49,357 nt of DNA, from the NCBI RefSeq assembly GCF_002920535.1, contig NZ_PQSS01000056.1, positions 1 to 49,357 on the forward strand. Reading direction: 5' to 3'. This document shows positions 44,449-49,357 of this stretch, piece after piece; position 1 is the stretch's first letter, and every line of letters begins with the position of its first letter. The position numbers and the translations under genes were made by a program. A model generated the notes under the pieces. The model ran no database searches and was not told where the DNA came from. It saw only the letters and a program-made list of their open reading frames with translations. Origin of the DNA: Streptomyces sp. Ru71. GTDB lineage: Bacteria > Actinomycetota > Actinomycetes > Streptomycetales > Streptomycetaceae.

Positions 44449-46131
44449 TCACCGCACGATGAACCCCCGGCCGGCCCCGGGCACCGACGCGAGCAGCTCC
44501 TCCGTCCACGGGTGCTGAGGCGCGGTGAACACCGACTCGACCGGGCCGCACTCGACGAGCCGGCCGTGGCGCATCACACCGACACGGTCGGCGATACGGC
44601 GGACCACGGCCAGGTCGTGGGAGATGAACAGATAGCCGATCCCGGACTCGCGCTGGAGCTCCATGAGCAGGTCGAGGATTTGGGCCTGGGCCGAGACGTC
44701 CAGCGCGGAGACAGGTTCGTCGCAGACCACGAGGTCCGGCCGGAGCGCCAGCGCACGGGCGATCGCCACGCGCTGACGCTGCCCCCCGGACAGCTCCGCC
44801 GGGCGCCGCCGCAGCAGCGCCGCCGGCAGCCGCACCCGGTCCAGCAGGTCGGCGGCCTGCCGGGCCCGCTCGGCACGGCCGGCGAGACGGTAGGCGCGCA
44901 GCGGCTCGGTGACGATCTCGGCGACCGGCAGACGCGGGTCGAGGGAGGCGTACGGGTTCTGGTAGACGATCTGCATCCGGCGGCGCAGCCGGCGCAGCCC
45001 GGCTCCCCGCAGCCGGGTGACGTCCTCGCCGTCGAAGGTGATCCGTCCGCCGGTCGCCTCGGTGAGGCGTACGAGCAGGCGCGCGGTGGTCGACTTGCCG
45101 GAGCCCGACTCGCCGACCAGCGCCAGCGTCTCGCCCCGGGCGATCCGCAGACTGACACCGTCCACGGCCCGCCGCGCCGGAGCCCGGCGCGCAGGGAACT
45201 CCTTCACCAGGTCCTCCGCCACGAGCAGGTCCGCCGCACGGGACGACGGCGACGGCCCGGGTTTACTCGGAGCGGCCGTCGCCCGGGCCTGTGTCCTGGC
45301 CGTCGTCGGGCGTCGCGGCGGGGCGAACGCCGGTGCGGCGGCCAGCAGCGCACGGGTGCAGGGGTGCTGCGGGGCGCCCAGTACGTCGTCCACGGGACCC
45401 GACTCCACGATCCGGCCGGACGACATCACGGCGATGCGCTGGGCGCGGTCCGCGGCGACGCCGAGGTCGTGAGTGATCAGCAGGACCGCCGTGTCCGCTT
45501 GCCGGGTGAGCGCCCCGAGGTGGTCGAGGATCGCGCGCTGCACGGTGACGTCCAGGGCGCTGGTGGGCTCGTCCGCGACGAGCAGGCGGGGACGTGCCGC
45601 CAGGGCGACGGCGATGAGGACGCGCTGGCGCATGCCGCCGGACAGTTCGTGCGGATACCGGCGGGCCGTCAGGTGTGGATCGGGCAGTCCGGCCTCGCCG
45701 AGCAGGTGCACCGCCCGCCGGCGAGCCGTGTCCCGGTCGGGGGCGAGCCGGTGGATCAGCAGCACCTCGGCGACCTGCCGGCCCACCCGCTGCACCGGGT
45801 TGAGGGAGACCATGGGGTCCTGCGGGACCAGGCCGACGGTCCGGCCGCGGTGAGCGCGCAGCGTGGCCTCGCCGGCGCCCGCCAGGTCGGTGCCGTCGAG
45901 CCGGACGGCGCCGCCCTCGACACGGGCGCCGGCCGGCAGCAGGCCGAGCACCGCGTGCGCGGTGGTGCTCTTGCCCGAGCCCGACTCGCCCACCAGTGCG
46001 ACGACCTCCCCGGGACGCACGCTCAGGCTGACGCCGCGCACGGCGGGGACCAGGCCGGTCCGGGTGCGGTAGGAGATCAGCAGGTCCTCGATGTCCAGCA
46101 GGGGCGCGGACAGCGACGGTCGGGTCGTCAA
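44449..46131 (-). CDS. Opp/Nik-type ABC importer, fused double ATPase
   Basis: A 560-residue protein with two complete ABC cassettes. The first has GESGSGKST, LSGGMRQRVLIAVAL and DEPTSALD (about 10-245). The second has GESGSGKST, LSGGQRQRVAIARAL and DEPVSALD (about 285-545). They are joined by a Thr/Ala/Pro-rich linker. It replaces separate DppD and DppF subunits. I chose TTG 46131, which overlaps the permease stop (TTGA) and follows GGAGA; no ATG or GTG is placed better. Last gene of the operon. Confidence 0.88.
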   Translation of the reverse strand: MTTRPSLSAPLLDIEDLLISYRTRTGLVPAVRGVSLSVRPGEVVALVGESGSGKSTTAHAVLGLLPAGARVEGGAVRLDGTDLAGAGEATLRAHRGRTVGLVPQDPMVSLNPVQRVGRQVAEVLLIHRLAPDRDTARRRAVHLLGEAGLPDPHLTARRYPHELSGGMRQRVLIAVALAARPRLLVADEPTSALDVTVQRAILDHLGALTRQADTAVLLITHDLGVAADRAQRIAVMSSGRIVESGPVDDVLGAPQHPCTRALLAAAPAFAPPRRPTTARTQARATAAPSKPGPSPSSRAADLLVAEDLVKEFPARRAPARRAVDGVSLRIARGETLALVGESGSGKSTTARLLVRLTEATGGRITFDGEDVTRLRGAGLRRLRRRMQIVYQNPYASLDPRLPVAEIVTEPLRAYRLAGRAERARQAADLLDRVRLPAALLRRRPAELSGGQRQRVAIARALALRPDLVVCDEPVSALDVSAQAQILDLLMELQRESGIGYLFISHDLAVVRRIADRVGVMRHGRLVECGPVESVFTAPQHPWTEELLASVPGAGRGFIVR

Positions 46132-47036
46132 CGTGTCTCCTCGGTCTCGCCGTCCAGGGCGCGGGCGATGCGGTTGGCGGCCAGCACCGTGGCCGCGATG
46201 GTGAGTCCGGGCAGGGTGGTCAGCCACCAGGCCGAGTCGAGGTAGTCGCGGCCCCCGGCGACCAGCGAGCCCCATTCGGGCTGCGGGGGCCGGGCGCCGT
46301 AGCCGAGGAAGGACAGCGAGGAGACCTGGAGCACCACCCCGCCGAAGTCGACGGCCGCGTACACCAGCACGGGCGCGGCGGCGTTCGGCAGCACATGGCG
46401 GGCCAGCACCGTGTACCAGCGGCAGCCGCCGGCCCGCGCGGCCTCCACGTACGCGGTGCCCGCGATCCGCAGGACCTCCGCCCGCATGATCCGGGCGAAC
46501 ATGCCGACACTCGTCACGCCCACCGCGACGGCGACCTGCACGGTGCCGAAGCCCAGCGCGGTCACCAGGGCGAGGGAGAGCAGCAGCCCGGGCACGGCGA
46601 GCAGGACGTCGGTGAGCCGCATGAGCACGCTGTCGGCGCGGCCGCCCAGGTAACCGGCCAGGAGCCCGATCAGCGACCCCGCCACCAGGCCCACCGCGAC
46701 CGCCAGCGTGGTGGCCCGCAGGGTGAGCGCGCACCCGTGCACCACCCGCGCGAACAGGTCCCGGCCCAGCTGGTCGGTGCCGAACAGATGGGCGGAGCCG
46801 GGCGGTTGGAGCTTCTCGGGCGGTACGCCCGCCAGCGGGTCGCGGGAGGTGAACAGGGCCGGGAAGAACGCGGCGAGCAGGACCAGCCCGACCAGCGCGA
46901 CCGACAGCACCAGCCCCGGCCTGGCCAGCCAGAACACGGCGGTACGGCGGGCCCGGGACGCCGCGGGCCGCGTCGCACCGGGCGGGCGTACGGCCTCGTC
47001 GAGGACGGGAGGGTCCTCGGTGGTGGCGTCGGTCAT
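46128..47036 (-). CDS. Opp/Nik-type ABC importer permease (DppC/NikC-like)
   Basis: A 302-residue permease with a cytosolic N-terminal tail of about 45 residues, AHLFGTDQLGRDLFARVVHG, and the EAA-like segment GTAYVEAARAGGCRWYTVLARHVLPN. ATG 47036 overlaps the stop of the DppB-like gene. The longer frame to 47129 lies within that gene and is rejected. Confidence 0.9.
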   Translation of the reverse strand: MTDATTEDPPVLDEAVRPPGATRPAASRARRTAVFWLARPGLVLSVALVGLVLLAAFFPALFTSRDPLAGVPPEKLQPPGSAHLFGTDQLGRDLFARVVHGCALTLRATTLAVAVGLVAGSLIGLLAGYLGGRADSVLMRLTDVLLAVPGLLLSLALVTALGFGTVQVAVAVGVTSVGMFARIMRAEVLRIAGTAYVEAARAGGCRWYTVLARHVLPNAAAPVLVYAAVDFGGVVLQVSSLSFLGYGARPPQPEWGSLVAGGRDYLDSAWWLTTLPGLTIAATVLAANRIARALDGETEETR

Positions 47037-47989
47037 GAGGCCACCACCGGCCGCGATCCGGTGGCGATGCGCGGATCCAGCAACGCGTGGACCACGTCGA
47101 CCACGAGGTTCGCCAGGACGAACGCGCACGCCCCGAAGACCACCAGCCCCTGGACGACGGGGATGTCCTGGGTGGTGACCGCCGTGGCGGTGGTCCGGCC
47201 GATGCCGGTGCGGGAGAAGACGCTCTCCACGACCACGGACCCGGCCAGCACGCTCCCGACGAGGACGCCCGCGACCGTCAGCGGCGGGGCCAGTGCGTTG
47301 CGCGCCGCGTGCGCGAAGTGCACCCGGGCCCGGCCCGCCCCCTTGGCCAGGGCGGTCTGGACGTACGGCTCGTCCAGGGCCGTGCGCAGGCTCTTGGCGA
47401 AGACCTGCGCGACGAGCCCGGCGGCGGGCAGCGCCAGCGTCACGGAGGGCAGCACCAGCGAGCCGATCCCCTCGTTGCCGAACGCGGGCAGCAGCCCCCA
47501 GTGGAACGACACCACCTGCACCAGCGTGAGCCCCACCCAGAAGGTGGGCGCCGACACCCCGGCCGACGGCAGGGACAGCAGCAGCTGCCGCAGCCAGCGG
47601 CGCCGGGTGTACGTGCCGAGCAGGGCCACCCCGGCCCCCAGCGGGAGGGCCAGGAGCAGGGCGCCCGCGGTGAGCTGGAGGGTGGCCGGCAGCGCGTCCG
47701 CGATCATGCGGGCCACGGGTTCGCCGGTCTGCACCGAGCTGCCGAAGTCGCCCCGCAGAGCGTGCCCGAGCCCGTCCGCGTACTGCTCGGGCAGGGACCG
47801 GTCCAGGCCGTACTGCGCGCGCAGGACCGCGATCTGCCGCGGCGTCACGGCGCCTGCGTCCCCGCCCCCCGCCGCCATGATCGTCACCGGATCGCCCGGC
47901 AGTACGTGGAGCACCGCGAACGACACGGTGTAGGCGGCCCAGAGCACCAGCACCGCCTGGGCCGACCTGCGCAGAAGATAGTTCCTCAT
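47033..47989 (-). CDS. Opp/Nik-type ABC importer permease (DppB/NikB-like)
   Basis: A 318-residue permease starting LLRRSAQAVLVLWAAYTVSF. It has VLPGDPVTIMA, the long first periplasmic loop (LRAQYGLDRSLPEQYADGLGHALRGDFG) and an EAA-like ALAKGAGRARVHFAHAARNA. Two ATGs lie in tandem (47992 and 47989); AAGG is better spaced for 47989. It follows the binding-protein gene after 19 bases. Confidence 0.88.
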   Translation of the reverse strand: MRNYLLRRSAQAVLVLWAAYTVSFAVLHVLPGDPVTIMAAGGGDAGAVTPRQIAVLRAQYGLDRSLPEQYADGLGHALRGDFGSSVQTGEPVARMIADALPATLQLTAGALLLALPLGAGVALLGTYTRRRWLRQLLLSLPSAGVSAPTFWVGLTLVQVVSFHWGLLPAFGNEGIGSLVLPSVTLALPAAGLVAQVFAKSLRTALDEPYVQTALAKGAGRARVHFAHAARNALAPPLTVAGVLVGSVLAGSVVVESVFSRTGIGRTTATAVTTQDIPVVQGLVVFGACAFVLANLVVDVVHALLDPRIATGSRPVVAS

Positions 47990-48008
47990 CATCGCCTTCG
48001 GGGAGCCG

Positions 48009-49357
48009 TCAGGACAGCCAGGTGTCGTGGAACTGCAGCCTGGACGAGGCGTCGAACTGGAGGTCGTGCACGGAGCGGGCGAGCCCGAAGACACTGGTCA
48101 TCTCGAACACCGGGATCTGGTAGGCCTGTTCGAGGACGCGGCGCTGCGCCTTGGCGACCTCCTGCGCGCGTCGCTCCGGGTCGGCCGTGGCCGCCTGGGC
48201 GTCCAGGGAGCGCTCCAGTTCCGGGTCGTGGATCCGGGAGAGGTTGAGCAGCTTCCCGGAGAACGCCGTCCGCAGGATGTCGGGGTCCGTGCGGGTGCCG
48301 TTGCCCCACGCCAGGTCGTAGTCGCCGGCCGCCCTTGCCTTCTGGTAGTCGGCGATGGAGAGGACCTTCAGGGTGAGGCCGATGCCGGCCTTCCTCACCT
48401 GCTGCTGGATGAGTTCGAGCGCCGACTGGTTGGGGCCGAAGTTCGTGCCCAGGATCACCGTCAGGTCCAGGCGCCTGCCGTCCTTGACCCGGATGCCGTC
48501 CGGTCCGGGCCGCCATCCCGCGCGGTCGAGCAGGGCCGAGGCCCGTGCCGTGTCGTGCCCGAGCAGTGCGGAGTTGTCCGCGTAGTCGTCGGTGCTGCTG
48601 GCCAGGGAGCTGGTGGCGGGCCGGTAGCTGGGGCTCAGGACGGTGTCGACGACCTCCTGCCGGTCGACGGCGGCCTGCAGCGCGCGCCGTACGGCGATGT
48701 CCCGGGCGACCGGGCTCGCGGTGTTGGCGCTGAGCGCCACGGGCACGCCGGGGTTGGGGCGGCCCACGACGGTCAGGCCCTGGGTCTTGAGACCCTTCTC
48801 GTCCTGCGGAGCGACGCCGGCGATGGCGTCGACCTGACCGGACTTGAGGCTGCCTGAGCGCACGCCCGACTCGGGGACGACCCGGAAGGTGATCCTGTTC
48901 AGGCGGGCGGGTCCCTGGCTCTTCCACAGCGGAGAGCCCCAGGCGTAGCCCTTGCGCCGGCTCAACTCCACCGACTTGTTCGGCGTGTAGCCGTCCAGCG
49001 TGAAGGGACCCGAGCCGATCAGCGGCCCGGTGCACCGCTGGTCGGCCGGGCGGCGCAGGGTGGCGGGGGAGAGCAGGCCGAGGGTGAGCGTCGACGTCGC
49101 CTGCAGGAACTGCGCGTTGGGGCCGGCGAAGTCGACCTCGGCGGTCCGCGCGTCCAGCACCTTGGTGCCGCGGTAGCCCTGGAGGAACCCCGAGCCGAGG
49201 ATCGACTTGGCGCCGAGCGCGGCCACGGCGTCGAGGTTCTGCTTGACCGCCGCGGCGTCCACCGGGGTGCCGTCGCTGAACGTGACGCCCGGGCGCAGAT
49301 GGAAGGTGAACCGTGAGGCGTCGCCGCCGACTCCCAGGACTGCGCCAGCCACGGCAC
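48009..49357 (-). CDS. ABC importer solute-binding protein (SBP family 5), partial at right edge and apparently frameshifted
   Basis: The C-terminal 440-odd residues of a peptide/nickel-type binding protein are in frame from FTFHLRPGVTFSDGTPVDAAAVKQNLD to the stop at 48009. The N-terminus is off the right edge. At about 49328-49333 the reading frame breaks: the edge encodes VPWLAQSWE in another frame, a motif that in this family directly precedes the GGDASRFTFHL segment. Restoring one base near 49331 would join them. Either the gene is a fresh pseudogene or one base is missing from the assembly. It is upstream of the permeases and fused ATPase. Ligand unknown; a metal-chelate, nickel or peptide are options. 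Confidence 0.82.
   Translation of the reverse strand, partial: AVAGAVLGVGGDASRFTFHLRPGVTFSDGTPVDAAAVKQNLDAVAALGAKSILGSGFLQGYRGTKVLDARTAEVDFAGPNAQFLQATSTLTLGLLSPATLRRPADQRCTGPLIGSGPFTLDGYTPNKSVELSRRKGYAWGSPLWKSQGPARLNRITFRVVPESGVRSGSLKSGQVDAIAGVAPQDEKGLKTQGLTVVGRPNPGVPVALSANTASPVARDIAVRRALQAAVDRQEVVDTVLSPSYRPATSSLASSTDDYADNSALLGHDTARASALLDRAGWRPGPDGIRVKDGRRLDLTVILGTNFGPNQSALELIQQQVRKAGIGLTLKVLSIADYQKARAAGDYDLAWGNGTRTDPDILRTAFSGKLLNLSRIHDPELERSLDAQAATADPERRAQEVAKAQRRVLEQAYQIPVFEMTSVFGLARSVHDLQFDASSRLQFHDTWLS

Overview
The window looks like chromosome of a high-GC actinomycete, almost certainly Streptomyces or a close relative. The reasons are very GC-rich codon use, GTG starts, ATGA/GTGA-coupled operons, two mycothiol genes, a SpoIIE-type sensor phosphatase with PAS, GAF and ATPase domains, and a dispersed GC-rich intergenic-type repeat. 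I see no tRNA, rRNA, CRISPR array or transposase.

Region 1 (about 0.4-32.7 kb) is a catabolic island for N-methylated glycines. It holds two formyl-THF deformylases (purU), an aldehyde dehydrogenase of betaine-aldehyde type with a ProVWX-like betaine importer, a long operon (dimethylglycine oxidase, folD, glyA, soxB, a fused soxD-soxA, soxG, folP), an IclR-family regulator, an MFS carrier, an operon of mycothiol-dependent formaldehyde dehydrogenase / monomeric sarcosine oxidase-like enzyme / Rieske oxygenase, a SpoIIE sensor phosphatase, a ferredoxin reductase, L-serine dehydratase and mshA. The inferred flow is betaine (imported, or made from its aldehyde) -> dimethylglycine -> sarcosine -> glycine -> serine -> pyruvate. 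Released one-carbon units leave by two routes: methylene-THF -> FolD -> PurU -> formate, and formaldehyde -> mycothiol adduct -> MscR-type dehydrogenase.

The promoters of this island share one layout: CTTGAC, then 17-18 bp, then a weak -10, followed closely by two tandem copies of a degenerate 17-bp inverted repeat GTTGC-N7-GCAAC whose starts are exactly 19 bp apart. I found the pair at purU1, betB, dmg, purU2, the MFS gene, mscR and the ferredoxin reductase, with two further upstream pairs. A single near-perfect copy covers the -10 and start codon of the iclR gene, whose mRNA is probably leaderless. This looks like an IclR regulon written directly in the sequence. The other main oddity is that SoxD and SoxA are one open frame, joined through what looks like a dispersed intergenic repeat.

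Region 2 (32.7-41.3 kb) holds a minus-strand operon of a CodA-like amidohydrolase and an Opp/Dpp-type ABC importer (SBP, two permeases, two ATPases). It is divergent from a FadR-type GntR regulator coupled to an 8-oxoguanine/SAH-deaminase-like amidohydrolase, with a perfect palindrome between the two units.

Region 3 (41.4-49.4 kb) holds an alpha/beta hydrolase, an EntS-like MFS exporter and a Sfp-type phosphopantetheinyl transferase. These converge on a second Opp/Nik-type ABC importer with a fused double ATPase. Its solute-binding protein runs off the right edge and appears frameshifted there.
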